This document shows positions 17,044-26,213 of a DNA stretch of 50,522 nucleotides, piece by piece (position 1 is the first letter of the stretch; each line of letters begins with the position of its first letter). A program made the translations under genes and the position numbers. The notes beneath the pieces are model-generated. The model was given only the letters and a program-made list of their open reading frames with translations, was not told the DNA's origin and did not search any database. The stretch is from Oscillospiraceae bacterium (GTDB taxonomy: Bacteria; Bacillota; Clostridia; Oscillospirales; CAG-272): contig SVSK01000009.1 of NCBI GenBank assembly GCA_015064345.1, positions 1 through 50,522 of the forward strand, in the 5' to 3' direction.

Positions 17044-17864
17044 ACTATGATCTCACCTCCGTCATCAGAGAACTTGTTCATTACCGCTACGGAAATGAGG
17101 ATGAGTATCATCATTACAAGAGATATTGCCGCACCAATGTTGTATGTGCTTACGTTCTGGAACTGACGCTCGATGGTGTCGCCGATCAGGTCAAATGAAC
17201 CCGCACCCAGCTTCTGGGAAATGTAGAATGTGCTGATCGAGGGAACAAATACCATTGTGATACCGGAGATAACACCGGGAACGGAAAGCGGGAATACAAC
17301 GTGGAGCATGGTCTTTGCACTGTTGCATCCAAGGTCACTTGCCGCCTCAAGGTAGCGGGGATCAAGCTTTGAGATGCTTGTGTAGATAGGCAATACCATG
17401 TAAGGAAGAAAGTCGTACACCATGCCGAGGATAACTGCGCCGGATGTACCGATGATCTTGACTCTGCCGATTCCGATGATCTCGAAAAGTGAGTTAAGCA
17501 GTCCGCCATTGTCGAGGATAGCCATAAGGGAGTATGTGCGGATGAGCAGGCTGATCCACATGGGCAGCATAAGAAGCACAACGATCATCTTTTGTGTGGA
17601 CGGCTTGCACTGTGAAATGAAGAACGCAAGAGGATAGCCTATCAGCAGGCAGATAACTGTTGCGATAAGTGCAAAGCAGACGGAAAGCACAAAAATGTGT
17701 GTGTAGCTGGAGAGCAGGGTGATATTGTCGAAGGTAAAGTTGCCGTAGGTATCTGTAAAGGCAAAGTACACAACGAAGATAAGCGGGGCGATTATGAAGA
17801 ACAAGCACCAGACCGAGTGTGGGATGGCGGCAAATCCTTCAAGGAAGGAACGCTTTTTTTTCAT
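17040..17864 (-). CDS. potB: PotB, polyamine ABC transporter permease
   Basis: 274 residues, six predicted helices, with the EAA loop [42 protein letters not shown] and [13 protein letters not shown] are typical of PotB. It is the partner of PotC. The ATG overlaps the potA stop by 4 nt. Confidence 0.95.
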   Translation of the reverse strand: MKKKRSFLEGFAAIPHSVWCLFFIIAPLIFVVYFAFTDTYGNFTFDNITLLSSYTHIFVLSVCFALIATVICLLIGYPLAFFISQCKPSTQKMIVVLLMLPMWISLLIRTYSLMAILDNGGLLNSLFEIIGIGRVKIIGTSGAVILGMVYDFLPYMVLPIYTSISKLDPRYLEAASDLGCNSAKTMLHVVFPLSVPGVISGITMVFVPSISTFYISQKLGAGSFDLIGDTIERQFQNVSTYNIGAAISLVMMILILISVAVMNKFSDDGGEIIV

Positions 17865-19006
17865 TCTTCGATCTCCTCCGCGGATTCTTCATCCTCTGCG
17901 ACAACGGAGAGCTCGTCAAATTCCTCACTGAATGAGGAGTAGTCACCGAACATATTGGAGTATTCGGACTTCTTCATTACATGAATAGCATCCGGCTCAA
18001 TGTAAAGACCGATGGTGGAGTCGGGTGCGCAGTAATCGGTGGTCTGGATCATCCACTTGAAGCCTTGGATGTCCACGATGATCTCGTAATGAACGCCCTT
18101 GAAGGTAACGGAGGTTACAGTACCTCTAAGCATACCCTTTTCGGCGGGAACGATATCCACGTCCTCAGGGCGCACAACGATATCAACAGCTTCACCGGGC
18201 TCAAATCCCTTGTCGAGACAGTCGAAGGTGTGACCTGCGAATTTTGCCTTGAAGTCGGAGATCATAACACCGTCGATAATGTTGGACTCACCGATAAAGT
18301 CTGCAACGAATGCGTTTACAGGCTCGTTGTAGATATCTGTAGGAGAGCCGATCTGCTGGATCTTGCCGTCAGCCATGACAACTATGGTGTCGGACATAGA
18401 GAGGGCTTCCTCCTGATCGTGTGTAACGTAAATAAATGTGATACCCGTACGGTCGTGCAGTGCCTTAAGCTCGTTCTGCATGTCCTTACGGAGTTTTAAG
18501 TCAAGAGCTGCGAGAGGCTCGTCAAGGAGCAGCACCTTCGGATGGTTGATGAGAGCGCGTGCGATGGCTACTCTCTGCTGCTGTCCGCCTGAGAGAGTTC
18601 CGATTGTTCTCTTTTCAAATCCCTTGAGGTTTACAAGTGCAAGCATCTCCTGAACACGCTCAACTATTTCTTTTTCTTTAACCTTTTTGATTCTGAGACC
18701 GAACGCGATATTCTCAAATACGTTCAGGTGCGGGAAAAGGGCATAACGCTGAAAAATGGTGTTAACCTCGCGCTCGTACGCAGGCACACCACTCATGTTC
18801 TTCGAGTCGAAAAACACTTCTCCCTCGTTGGGTTCAAGGAAGCCGGCAATGATTCGGAGAGTAGTGGTTTTTCCACATCCGGAAGCACCGAGAAAAGTAA
18901 CGAATTCTCCGTCTCCGATAGAAAGACTGAGATCGTCAAGAATGGTATCTCCGTCAAACTTTACCGTAATGTTTTTCAGTTCTACAATATTTTTTTTGTT
19001 TTCCAT
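17861..19006 (-). CDS. potA: PotA, polyamine ABC transporter ATPase
   Basis: 381 residues. Walker A is GASGCGKTT (40-48), the ABC signature LSGGQQQR (138-145) and Walker B VLLLDEP (158-164). A TOBE-type domain fills about residues 280-360, and the end is an acidic tail. It powers polyamine import through PotBC. First gene of potABCD. Its Shine-Dalgarno (AAAGGGGG) is about 11 nt from the ATG and lies in one arm of a predicted stem, so translation may be regulated by the leader. Confidence 0.96.
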   Translation of the reverse strand: MENKKNIVELKNITVKFDGDTILDDLSLSIGDGEFVTFLGASGCGKTTTLRIIAGFLEPNEGEVFFDSKNMSGVPAYEREVNTIFQRYALFPHLNVFENIAFGLRIKKVKEKEIVERVQEMLALVNLKGFEKRTIGTLSGGQQQRVAIARALINHPKVLLLDEPLAALDLKLRKDMQNELKALHDRTGITFIYVTHDQEEALSMSDTIVVMADGKIQQIGSPTDIYNEPVNAFVADFIGESNIIDGVMISDFKAKFAGHTFDCLDKGFEPGEAVDIVVRPEDVDIVPAEKGMLRGTVTSVTFKGVHYEIIVDIQGFKWMIQTTDYCAPDSTIGLYIEPDAIHVMKKSEYSNMFGDYSSFSEEFDELSVVAEDEESAEEIEE

Positions 19007-19316
19007 ATTTTTTGCATCCCCCTTTGCGGCAAAAGACCACGTATAGCCGTATTACAGCTCTGCGCGAACCCACACTCGACTAATCACAGCCCCCGCAAAG
19101 AGTTTTTTACAAAACGGTATATTGCCGCCTGTTGCTGCGATTTCTCAGATGCATTGCATCCCGGTTTTGTGAAAACTGCCGGGTGTGAACATCAGTATTA
19201 AATTTTGTTTTGCGCTCGTTTCCGCTGACGCGAGTGATTGAACGCGCTTTGATGTTTTTGGAATCCGACAGCCTTTGCGCTAATCGGACTTGTCAGCACA
19301 GATGCAAAAATCGTGC
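19007..19316 (-). promoter_or_regulatory. Long structured 5' leader of potABCD, candidate regulatory RNA
   Basis: About 310 nt separate the predicted transcription start from potA. On the minus-strand RNA, CUUUGCGG (19100-19093) is perfectly complementary to CCGCAAAG (19029-19022), whose 3' side runs into the potA Shine-Dalgarno. A second element, UUUUUGCAUC near the 5' end (19310-19301), is complementary over 10 bp to GAUGCAAAAA just before the ATG (19018-19009). A palindromic GAUGCAAUGCAUC in the middle (19160-19148) could compete with it. Smaller stems include CCCGG/CCGGG and AGUCCGA/UCGGAUU. I cannot match it to a known riboswitch class. Confidence 0.5.
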
Positions 19317-19322
19317 AATTAC

Positions 19323-19350
19323 ATTATACTGTATTTCAGAAAAATGTCAA
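19323..19350 (-). promoter_or_regulatory. pot operon promoter
   Basis: Perfect TTGACA (19350-19345) and TATAAT (19328-19323) with a 16-nt spacer on the minus strand. Confidence 0.75.
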
Positions 19351-19452
19351 TATATTTTGAACAATTTGTGATTATTATAGGGCATTTTGTCGTCATTCTA
19401 TAACATTCGCTGTAAGGTGGGTTGACTGTATCAGCTATTAGCCTCGAGTTGA

Positions 19453-19583
19453 GTTTTTACCTCGGAAAAGAATGAAGATTATACAAGCTTTTGCTCTGAT
19501 GGTGCGATTGAAGAAATAAGTGAAGAGCTGATTGCTTTATTCAATGAAAAAACTTATAAAAAACGGAAGAAATTTCGCGAATA
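19453..19583 (+). pseudogene. Possible C-terminal gene remnant
   Basis: After an in-frame stop near 19453 the plus strand stays open for about 40 codons, reading ...SDGAIEEISEELIALFNEK... and ending KKRKKFRE-stop at 19583. There is no start codon or Shine-Dalgarno suited to it. It reads like the end of a real protein but is too short to identify. The rest of 19350-19655 shows only the asnS promoter. Confidence 0.25.
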
Positions 19584-19585
19584 AC

Positions 19586-19615
19586 TTGCATTTTCCTATC
19601 ATCCCGTGTTATAAT
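19586..19615 (+). promoter_or_regulatory. asnS promoter
   Basis: TTGCAT (19586-19591), 18 nt, TATAAT (19610-19615), about 40 nt before the ATG. No T-box leader fits in that distance. Confidence 0.65.
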
Positions 19616-19655
19616 ACTATATTATATTGATTTTTACTTAAAAAGGATAAAAGCT

Positions 19656-21047
19656 ATGACACTTACAAGCATTCGCTCTCTTTACAGAGAAAGAGACACT
19701 ATCGACCACGACCATGTCACAGTCGGCGGTTGGGTGAGAAGCATTCGTGCTTCCAAAACCTTCGGCTTTATCATGCTCTCCGACGGTACATTCTTTGAGC
19801 CTATTCAGATCGTTTATGACGACAAGCTTGAAAACTTCCAGGAGATCTCCAAATTCAACGTAGGCTCTGCTCTCGTTGTTGAAGGACGCATTATTGAAAC
19901 TCCCGACGCAAAGCAGCCCTTCGAGATTCACGCAGACAAGGTAACACTTGAGGGTGCATCCACTCCCGATTATCCCCTCCAGAAGAAGCGTCACTCTATC
20001 GAGTATCTTCGTACAATTTCCCATCTTCGTCCCAGAACAAACCTGTTCCAGGCGGTGTTCAGAGTTCGCTCTCTTGCGGCTTACGCGATTCACAAGTTCT
20101 TCCAGGAAAGAGCATTCGTGTACGTTCATACACCGATCATCACAGGCTCCGACTGCGAGGGTGCAGGTGAAATGTTCCGCGTAACAACAATGGACATGAA
20201 CAACGTTCCGAAAACTGAGGACGGCGCGGTGGACTTCTCCGAGGACTTCTTCGGCAAGAGTGCAAACCTTACAGTTTCCGGTCAGCTCAACGGCGAAACA
20301 TACGCTATGGCTTTCAGAAACATCTACACATTCGGTCCTACATTCCGTGCGGAAAACTCCAACACCACACGTCATGCGGCTGAGTTCTGGATGATCGAGC
20401 CTGAGATCGCATTTGCCGACCTTTACGACGACATGAAGCTGGCTGAAGATATGCTCAAGTTCATCATCACATACGTTATGGAAAACGCACCTGAAGAGAT
20501 GGCGTTCTTCAACAGCTTTGTTGACAAGGGACTCATCGAGAGACTCAACCACGTTGTAAACAGCGACTTCGGTCACGTAACTTATACTGAGGCTATCGAA
20601 ATTCTTGAAAAGAACAACGACAACTTCGACTACAAGGTAAGCTGGGGCTGTGATCTCCAGACAGAGCACGAAAGATACCTTACTGAAGAGATCTTCAAGC
20701 GCCCTGTATTTGTAACAGATTATCCGAAGGAGATCAAAGCATTCTACATGAAGCTGAATCCCGACGGAAAGACTGTTGCGGCTATGGACTGCCTCGTTCC
20801 CGGTATCGGTGAGATCATCGGCGGCAGCCAGCGTGAAGACGACGTTGAAAAGCTTTCCGCACGCATGGATGAGCTGGGACTCGAAAAGGAATCCTACGGC
20901 TTCTATCTTGACCTTCGCAAGTACGGATCTGCACGTCATGCAGGCTTCGGTCTCGGATTTGAGCGTTGTGTAATGTACCTCACAGGCGTATCCAACATCC
21001 GCGACGTAATTCCTTTCCCCAGAACAGTAGGCAACTGCGAACTCTAA
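19656..21047 (+). CDS. asnS: Asparaginyl-tRNA synthetase
   Basis: 463 residues. An N-terminal OB-fold anticodon-binding domain ([21 protein letters not shown], from residue 21) precedes a class II catalytic core with motif 2 [11 protein letters not shown] (230-240) and motif 3 GFGLGFER (430-437). The core matches AsnRS rather than AspRS or LysRS in length and in the sequence around motif 3 ([14 protein letters not shown]). It charges tRNA-Asn. AAAGGA stands 8 nt upstream of the ATG; a hairpin follows the stop. Confidence 0.97.
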   Translation: MTLTSIRSLYRERDTIDHDHVTVGGWVRSIRASKTFGFIMLSDGTFFEPIQIVYDDKLENFQEISKFNVGSALVVEGRIIETPDAKQPFEIHADKVTLEGASTPDYPLQKKRHSIEYLRTISHLRPRTNLFQAVFRVRSLAAYAIHKFFQERAFVYVHTPIITGSDCEGAGEMFRVTTMDMNNVPKTEDGAVDFSEDFFGKSANLTVSGQLNGETYAMAFRNIYTFGPTFRAENSNTTRHAAEFWMIEPEIAFADLYDDMKLAEDMLKFIITYVMENAPEEMAFFNSFVDKGLIERLNHVVNSDFGHVTYTEAIEILEKNNDNFDYKVSWGCDLQTEHERYLTEEIFKRPVFVTDYPKEIKAFYMKLNPDGKTVAAMDCLVPGIGEIIGGSQREDDVEKLSARMDELGLEKESYGFYLDLRKYGSARHAGFGLGFERCVMYLTGVSNIRDVIPFPRTVGNCEL

Positions 21048-21063
21048 TTTTATATAAAAAACG

Positions 21064-21094
21064 AACCGTGTGGCATTTTGCTTCACGGTTTTGT
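21064..21094 (+). terminator. Terminator of asnS
   Basis: AACCGTG (21064-21070) pairs with CACGGTT (21084-21090), followed by TTGTT. Confidence 0.65.
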
Positions 21095-21107
21095 TGGGAG
21101 AAGAAAT

Positions 21108-22043
21108 ATGACTGATTGGAAAAACATTATCCTGCCGAAATACGAAGTGAGAAAGACTGAGGCACAGAAAACTCGCTTCATTGATATGCTCAAAGAAACA
21201 TACGGAGAGAAAATGCGGGTAGAGGAAAGCAAAAAATCCGACAAGAGCCGCAACATTATCTTCGGTGATCCGGAAAAGGCGAAAGCTGTATTCACTGCAC
21301 ACTACGACACCTGCGTGTTCATGCCCCTGCCAAACTTTATCACTCCGATGAATTTCCCTGTGTACCTTATTTACCAGATATTTATGGTTGCTGTCATTTA
21401 TCTCCCCCTTGTGCTGATGATCTTGGCGGCAACTGCGTTAACATCCGGATTAAGTGAGACGGTACAGACAGCGGTAAACGAGGTCATTCTTTTCGCATAT
21501 TTGATTGGGTTCTTGCTGTTCATGCGAAAGGGACCTGCCAACCGCCACACCGTCAACGATAACACCTCAGGCGTAGTGACTGTGCTTACTCTTCTTGATA
21601 AGCTGGGATGTGACGGTGAATACGCGTTCATCCTCTTCGATAACGAGGAAAAGGGCATGAAGGGCTCGAGAGCTTATGCCAAGGCTTATCCGAATGTTAA
21701 GAAGCACAAGCTCATTATCAACCTTGACTGCGTATCTGACGGGGATAACATACTTTTACTGTGTTCAAAAACCGTGAAAAAGGACAGTTTTTGCAAGGAC
21801 ATTCTTGAGCGCGCGAACACGGTGCTTCCGCAGTATGGCAAATCCCCCATTATTCCGAAAGGATTTACGTTCTACCCATCTGACCAGACTTCATTTAACA
21901 GATACATAGCTCTGTCTGCACTTAAAAAATCAAAACTCGTGGGATATTACATGGATAAGATCCATACACATAAGGATACAGAGTTCGACGAACGAAACAT
22001 CGAAGCTCTTGTCTCGCTGTTCTCACCCGAGATTGAAGTCTGA
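21108..22043 (+). CDS. M28-family zinc peptidase with an inserted membrane hairpin
   Basis: 311 residues. The co-catalytic zinc pattern of M28 peptidases is present: AHYDT (His65, Asp67), VNDNTSG (Asp151), FDNEEKG (Glu180/181), INLDCVSDGD (Asp207) and IHTHKD near the C-terminus. Between the first and second metal sites, where ordinary M28 enzymes have a short link, lie two strongly hydrophobic stretches (about 83-110 and 122-140). The protein should thus be a membrane-bound aminopeptidase-like enzyme. The frame is open from 21078, but GGGAGAAGAAAT precedes the ATG at 21108, and the asnS terminator overlaps the longer version. Confidence 0.85.
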   Translation: MTDWKNIILPKYEVRKTEAQKTRFIDMLKETYGEKMRVEESKKSDKSRNIIFGDPEKAKAVFTAHYDTCVFMPLPNFITPMNFPVYLIYQIFMVAVIYLPLVLMILAATALTSGLSETVQTAVNEVILFAYLIGFLLFMRKGPANRHTVNDNTSGVVTVLTLLDKLGCDGEYAFILFDNEEKGMKGSRAYAKAYPNVKKHKLIINLDCVSDGDNILLLCSKTVKKDSFCKDILERANTVLPQYGKSPIIPKGFTFYPSDQTSFNRYIALSALKKSKLVGYYMDKIHTHKDTEFDERNIEALVSLFSPEIEV

Positions 22044-22072
22044 CATAATTCGCTAAAATACACGCCATAACC

Positions 22073-22101
22073 TTGACTTTCGAGGATATATGGATTAAAA
22101 T
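22073..22101 (+). promoter_or_regulatory. Promoter of the DUF3048 lipoprotein gene
   Basis: TTGACT (22073-22078), 17 nt, TAAAAT (22096-22101). Confidence 0.7.
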
Positions 22102-22139
22102 AGTAGAGACGCGAAACCAATACATAACTTGGAGGAACC

Positions 22140-23339
22140 ATGACAACCCTTAGAAGAATTACAGTATGTGCCGTGATTGCAATGCTTTTGATCTTCGTTT
22201 TCGTAGGCTGCGAGGGGAATAAAGCTCCTGTGGCTACGGGCGGCGAAACAGAAGCACCAATCGGCGCTGATACAACAATAGAAACAGATGCACCCGAGAC
22301 CGACGCACCCGATACAGATGTGCCGGAGACAGATGCACCCGAGACTGAAGCACCTGAGACAGACCCCGTTACAGGAGAGCCTCTTGACTGCTTCAGCTAT
22401 CTCACAGGATATCCCGTAACAGCCGAGCAGCAGAAAAAGCGTCCCGTTGCGATCATGATCAACAACATCTGGATCGCCATTCCTCAGATAGGCATCAGCG
22501 AGGGCGAAGTATACTACGAATGTGCGGCTGAGGGCGGTATCACAAGAATCATGATGCTTGTTTCCGACTATGAAAAGCTTGACGTTATCGGTTCGGTTCG
22601 CTCATCCCGCGACTATTTTGTTGATTTCCTTGACAATCACGATGCACTTTACGTTCACGCCGGCGGAAGCGACCAGGCATATGCAAAGCTCAGCTGGAGA
22701 AAGATCGAAAATCTCGATGCTGTTACAATGTACCTGCCCGAAACATTCTGGCGTGATGACAACAGACTGGCAACAATGGGTTATGAGCACAGTCTTATGA
22801 CGTCCGGCGAGGGAATTGCAAGCGGAATCGAATACAATGGCTACAGAACAGAGCTGAAGGATGACTTTAAGCCTGTCTTGAATTTCTGCAATCCCAAGGA
22901 GGAGATCACACTCGGCACAGAAGAGGCAAAACACGTACATATCAACACTACATCCGTGCAGACTGTTGACTACGTTTATTCTGAGGAGACAGGTGAGTAC
23001 CTCAGGTATCAGTACAACGGAGACGCACATATAGACGGTGCTAACGGTGAACAGATCTCCGTAAAAAACGTTATCATCCTCTTTACGGACATCGCGGTCA
23101 TTCCGGGTGACACAGCGGGCAGACTTACTGTTGAAACTGTAGGCGAGGGCAGAGGCTACTACATCACAAACGGCGAGGTCAAGGAGATCACCTGGTCCCG
23201 CAGCCACAACAGAGCGCCTGTTTCTATGAAATATGCAGACGGTAGTGAGCTTGTTATGAACTGCGGCAAGACATTTATCAATGTAATTGACTATTCTGTT
23301 GAAAAGACACTGAACTTCAATTACAGTTGGGCTGACTAA
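22140..23339 (+). CDS. DUF3048 (YerB-like) lipoprotein
   Basis: 399 residues. A signal peptide with lipobox FVGC (Cys24) leads into a Thr/Asp/Glu/Pro-rich linker (about 35-78) built from near-repeats of ETDAPE, then the DUF3048 domain (RPVAIMINN, GISEGEVYYECAAEGGITR, IGSVRSSRDYFVDF). It is anchored outside the membrane; the family, represented by B. subtilis YerB, has no settled function. TTGGAGGAACC precedes the ATG. It stands alone with its own promoter. Confidence 0.92.
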   Translation: MTTLRRITVCAVIAMLLIFVFVGCEGNKAPVATGGETEAPIGADTTIETDAPETDAPDTDVPETDAPETEAPETDPVTGEPLDCFSYLTGYPVTAEQQKKRPVAIMINNIWIAIPQIGISEGEVYYECAAEGGITRIMMLVSDYEKLDVIGSVRSSRDYFVDFLDNHDALYVHAGGSDQAYAKLSWRKIENLDAVTMYLPETFWRDDNRLATMGYEHSLMTSGEGIASGIEYNGYRTELKDDFKPVLNFCNPKEEITLGTEEAKHVHINTTSVQTVDYVYSEETGEYLRYQYNGDAHIDGANGEQISVKNVIILFTDIAVIPGDTAGRLTVETVGEGRGYYITNGEVKEITWSRSHNRAPVSMKYADGSELVMNCGKTFINVIDYSVEKTLNFNYSWAD

Positions 23340-23368
23340 ACTAATCGCAAAAAAACGCGAAAATACTA

Positions 23369-23397
23369 TTGACAAACAAGATTCAATCTGCTATAAT
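23369..23397 (+). promoter_or_regulatory. tRNA-Thr promoter
   Basis: Perfect TTGACA (23369-23374), 17 nt, perfect TATAAT (23392-23397), as expected for a stable RNA gene. Confidence 0.8.
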
Positions 23398-23398
23398 A

Positions 23399-23432
23399 AT
23401 ATCCGCTGACATCGGTAGAGGTTAGCGGATAT
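23399..23432. repeat. 12-bp inverted repeat at the tRNA-Thr transcription start
   Basis: ATATCCGCTGAC (23399-23410) and GTTAGCGGATAT (23421-23432) pair over 12 positions with one G-U, around a 10-nt loop. It begins just after the -10 and ends 6 nt before the tRNA, so it may be a DNA operator, a leader hairpin, or the rest of another RNA gene. Confidence 0.6.
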
Positions 23433-23438
23433 AAAAAT

Positions 23439-23511
23439 GCTTATATGGCTCAGTTGGTAGAGCACATCCTTGGTAAGGATGAGGTCCCCGGTTCGAATCC
23501 GGGTATAAGCT
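23439..23511 (+). tRNA. tRNA-Thr (anticodon GGT)
   Basis: Acceptor GCTTATA pairs with TATAAGC, discriminator T. The anticodon stem CATCC/GGATG carries loop TTGGTAA, so the anticodon is GGT (reads ACC/ACU). The T arm is CCCGG-TTCGAAT-CCGGG. Length 73 nt; CCA is not encoded. Confidence 0.96.
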
Positions 23512-23520
23512 TGAAAAGAC

Positions 23521-23553
23521 GGCATTCGAGAAATCGGATGCCATTTTCATTTT
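23521..23553 (+). terminator. Terminator of tRNA-Thr
   Basis: A 9-bp stem with one G-U (23521-23529 with 23534-23542) and a GAAA loop, followed by ATTTTCATTTT. Confidence 0.85.
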
Positions 23554-23619
23554 CACACCCTTTCATGTGTTTATTTCCGATAATCACTTAAATTTTACTT
23601 TAACAATTTGTTAAAACAG

Positions 23620-23648
23620 TTTACGGATAGCAATATTTGTGGTATAAT
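23620..23648 (+). promoter_or_regulatory. Promoter of the AI-2E family gene
   Basis: TTTACG (23620-23625), 17 nt, TATAAT (23643-23648) with an extended TGg element. Confidence 0.55.
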
Positions 23649-23708
23649 AGGTAATAATTTCATGTGAATTGCGGTATTTCTGTGCCGAAGGACTATAAAG
23701 GAGTGCTT

Positions 23709-25064
23709 ATGGACAAGGACAAGTATGATCTTAATCATGAAAGCGAAACTGAACAAAGCAATTCTCCAAAGACAAAGAGAAAGGATTCTGACTTTTTCTT
23801 CTCAGCAGTGAAATTGGTTGTGATCGGCATACTATTGTATGTTACGCTTAACCATCTTTCCGTGCTCTGGGGCGCTGTGAAGTATGTGTACGTGCTGCTC
23901 AAGCCTCTGCTTATCGGTGCACTTCTTGCCATGATATTCAACACGCTTATGATGGCGATATCACGATTTATCACCTTCATCTGCGGTAAATTGAAGATAA
24001 AGATTCGCTACAGGGCGCTGGAGATATCCTCCCTGGTGCTCACTCTTCTTGCGGCTGTGCTGCTCATCTATATTATCGCAGACTCCATTATTCCTCAGCT
24101 GATCATCTCCATCGGAGACATAGTTGTCAAGATACAGGAAAGCCTACCCGAGTTTTATACATGGCTTGAAAAGATAGAGGAATACGGTATCGACACCGAT
24201 CCAATTATTGAGTGGATGTCGGAGATCAACATTAACGAGCTTATCACCCAGTTCTCCGGTGAGGTAATGGGCATACTGAACAGGGTAGTGTCAAGTGCAT
24301 CTGTGCTGCTTACAGGAACATTTACCGCGGTAACATCAATTATCTTTGCTGTATATGTTCTGGCAAACAAGAGATCCCTCAGCATCCAAGGTAAGAAACT
24401 GGCGTACGCTTACGTGAAGGAATCCGTCGTTGACAAAGCAATTGAGATCGGCAGACTTACCGTGCGTACATTCTCGGGTTTCATTTCCGGTCAGTGCCTT
24501 GACGCGATCATTCTCGGTATCATGTGCTTCATTGCAATGACCATCTTCGGATTCCCCTATGCTCTTGCGATTTCCGCAATGATCATCATTACTGCGATCA
24601 TCCCCTATGTGGGTGCGTTCATCGGCGGTGCATTTGGCGTACTTCTTATGATAATCGACGATCCCATGCGTGCGGTCTGGTTCGTTGTGCTGTTCATTTT
24701 AGTTCAGCAAATAGACAACCATATCGTGTACCCGAGAGTTGTTGGCGGATCTGTGGGACTCCCCGCAATCTGGACTTTTGCCGCAGTTATTGTCGGCGGT
24801 AGCTTGTGGGGCGTATTCGGAATGGTTCTGTTCATCCCGTTCTTCTCAGTGATCTATACAATTATCCGCGGCGCGGTATATCATCGCCTTGGCAAGAGAG
24901 GCATTCCGGAAGAAAAGCTGAAAGCGGCATCAGATGTTCCTGACGAAAATTATCCCGAACGCGAATCGGTGTTTGTTAAGCTGTATAAGTTTATCGAGAC
25001 CGGAGCCAAAAAGCTGATCTCACTTTTCCGCTGCAAGGATAAAAAGGACAGCGATAAAAAGTAA
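23709..25064 (+). CDS. AI-2E family membrane transporter
   Basis: 451 residues. After a charged N-terminus come two early membrane helices, a soluble helical stretch (about 115-190), and five or six C-terminal helices. The C-terminal part carries family marks such as GFISGQCLDAIILGIMCF and the IPYVGAFIGG-like motif. The family (YdiK/PerM/TqsA) includes autoinducer-2 exporters and ion antiporters, so the substrate is unknown. The longest frame begins at 23664, but AAAGGAG stands 5 nt before the ATG at 23709. The C-terminus is Lys/Asp-rich. It shares a terminator region with the convergent gene at 25121. Confidence 0.92.
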   Translation: MDKDKYDLNHESETEQSNSPKTKRKDSDFFFSAVKLVVIGILLYVTLNHLSVLWGAVKYVYVLLKPLLIGALLAMIFNTLMMAISRFITFICGKLKIKIRYRALEISSLVLTLLAAVLLIYIIADSIIPQLIISIGDIVVKIQESLPEFYTWLEKIEEYGIDTDPIIEWMSEININELITQFSGEVMGILNRVVSSASVLLTGTFTAVTSIIFAVYVLANKRSLSIQGKKLAYAYVKESVVDKAIEIGRLTVRTFSGFISGQCLDAIILGIMCFIAMTIFGFPYALAISAMIIITAIIPYVGAFIGGAFGVLLMIIDDPMRAVWFVVLFILVQQIDNHIVYPRVVGGSVGLPAIWTFAAVIVGGSLWGVFGMVLFIPFFSVIYTIIRGAVYHRLGKRGIPEEKLKAASDVPDENYPERESVFVKLYKFIETGAKKLISLFRCKDKKDSDKK

Positions 25065-25071
25065 ATCAAAT

Positions 25072-25118
25072 AACAAAGAGCTTTCGCCGATTCTTTCGGT
25101 AAAAGCTCTTGTTTATTT
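25072..25118. terminator. Bidirectional terminator between convergent genes
   Basis: AACAAAGAGCTTT (25072-25084) pairs with the stretch at 25101-25114, flanked by A- and T-rich DNA on both sides. Confidence 0.85.
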
Positions 25119-25120
25119 AT

Positions 25121-25975
25121 TTAGTCAATGTCCTCAACGACCTCAACTGTTTCGTCAAGCTGCCAGGGATTCTTCATGATGTTCTTGAGAATCTTGAGGG
25201 CAGATGCGTAGTAGTAACCGTCACAGATTCTCTCATCAAGAACATATGTAAAGTCGATATAGCTCTTTTTCTTTACAGCACCCTCTGCATCCATCTCGTA
25301 TGCTCTGCGCTTTGTACCGAAGGCACAGAAAACAGGGCAGGTACCAAAGTCGTACAAATGATGGTAGATCGGCGGGATACCGAGAGAGCCCATGGATGTA
25401 ATGTAGTAGGAGCAATGGAAAGGACTGATCTCCAATAGGAACTTCGGAAGGAGGTTAAAGTAGTCCAGGGTTTTGAGTAAATGAATGAGGAACTTCATAA
25501 GAAGTCTCGGAATGCTTGCGAGGATCTTTACGATGTTTTCGAAATCATTGTCGGGATTCTCGCGGAAACCTACGATCTCCTTGTTGAGAGCTTCATAAAC
25601 TTCCTTGATGGTTGCTGATTTAGGAAGTGTGATCTTAACGCAGGTGTCAGGAGCATCAAGAGTCATTTCCTGCTTGATTGTGAGGGCGACCTCAACATTT
25701 TTTCTTGTCCAGACGCGCTGACCTCTAATGAAGCGGTTGAGTGCGGGACGCTGCGACACTATGCGGATGTATGCTGCTATCATTACGTGCATGATGCTGA
25801 TGTTGGTCATGCCTTCAGCTTGCTTTTCCTTGATGTATTTCTCCACCTTGGAGCATTCAAAGCTGTCCTTTACAAGGTTACACGCGCCGTTTCGGTTAAC
25901 CATGATAAAAGGAACGATTTTTGCCATCGGGGGTATGCCTTTAACTTTGCGGTATTCTTTTTCTTTTCTTGCCAT
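25121..25975 (-). CDS. E2-acyltransferase-fold protein with an altered catalytic motif
   Basis: 284 residues from the ATG at 25975, which has GGAG 7 nt upstream (the in-frame ATG at 25981 touches the GGAG). The protein aligns by eye to the catalytic domain of 2-oxoacid dehydrogenase E2 / chloramphenicol acetyltransferases: VPFIMVNRNG near the start, YYITSMGSLGIPP (190-202), and DERICDG (247-253) where the family has DHRxxDG. The catalytic histidine position holds Glu248. No lipoyl or E3-binding domain is present and no dehydrogenase genes are nearby. Residues 155-183 are unusually hydrophobic. Function unknown. Confidence 0.75.
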   Translation of the reverse strand: MARKEKEYRKVKGIPPMAKIVPFIMVNRNGACNLVKDSFECSKVEKYIKEKQAEGMTNISIMHVMIAAYIRIVSQRPALNRFIRGQRVWTRKNVEVALTIKQEMTLDAPDTCVKITLPKSATIKEVYEALNKEIVGFRENPDNDFENIVKILASIPRLLMKFLIHLLKTLDYFNLLPKFLLEISPFHCSYYITSMGSLGIPPIYHHLYDFGTCPVFCAFGTKRRAYEMDAEGAVKKKSYIDFTYVLDERICDGYYYASALKILKNIMKNPWQLDETVEVVEDID

Positions 25976-26047
25976 GATCATACTCCAATGCTAAATATAT
26001 AAGATTAAAGAGAAAAAAGTTCAATTTTTTTAATTAATTCTGTGCTC

Positions 26048-26076
26048 ATTATACCACGGCTTTGACAAAAGTGCAA
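26048..26076 (-). promoter_or_regulatory. Promoter of the E2-fold gene
   Basis: TTGCAC (26076-26071), 17 nt, TATAAT (26053-26048) with extended TGg on the minus strand. Confidence 0.55.
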
Positions 26077-26146
26077 GTATTTGTGAGAATTTTCTGCGTT
26101 TTCATGCCTAAAAAATGCAAAAACAAGCCATAAATCGGGAATGTTG

Positions 26147-26175
26147 TTGAAAAAACTTGATAGTTGGTATATAAT
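26147..26175 (+). promoter_or_regulatory. Promoter of the DUF1643 gene
   Basis: TTGAAA (26147-26152), 17 nt, TATAAT (26170-26175). Confidence 0.65.
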
Positions 26176-26213
26176 TATTCTGTACGATACGTAATTATGC
26201 GAGGTGAAACCAT

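Noticed and set aside
19638-21302. 554-codon minus-strand open frame opposite asnS
   Set aside because: It is antisense to a certain asnS gene, Cys/Val/His-rich as shadow frames are, and has no start signals.
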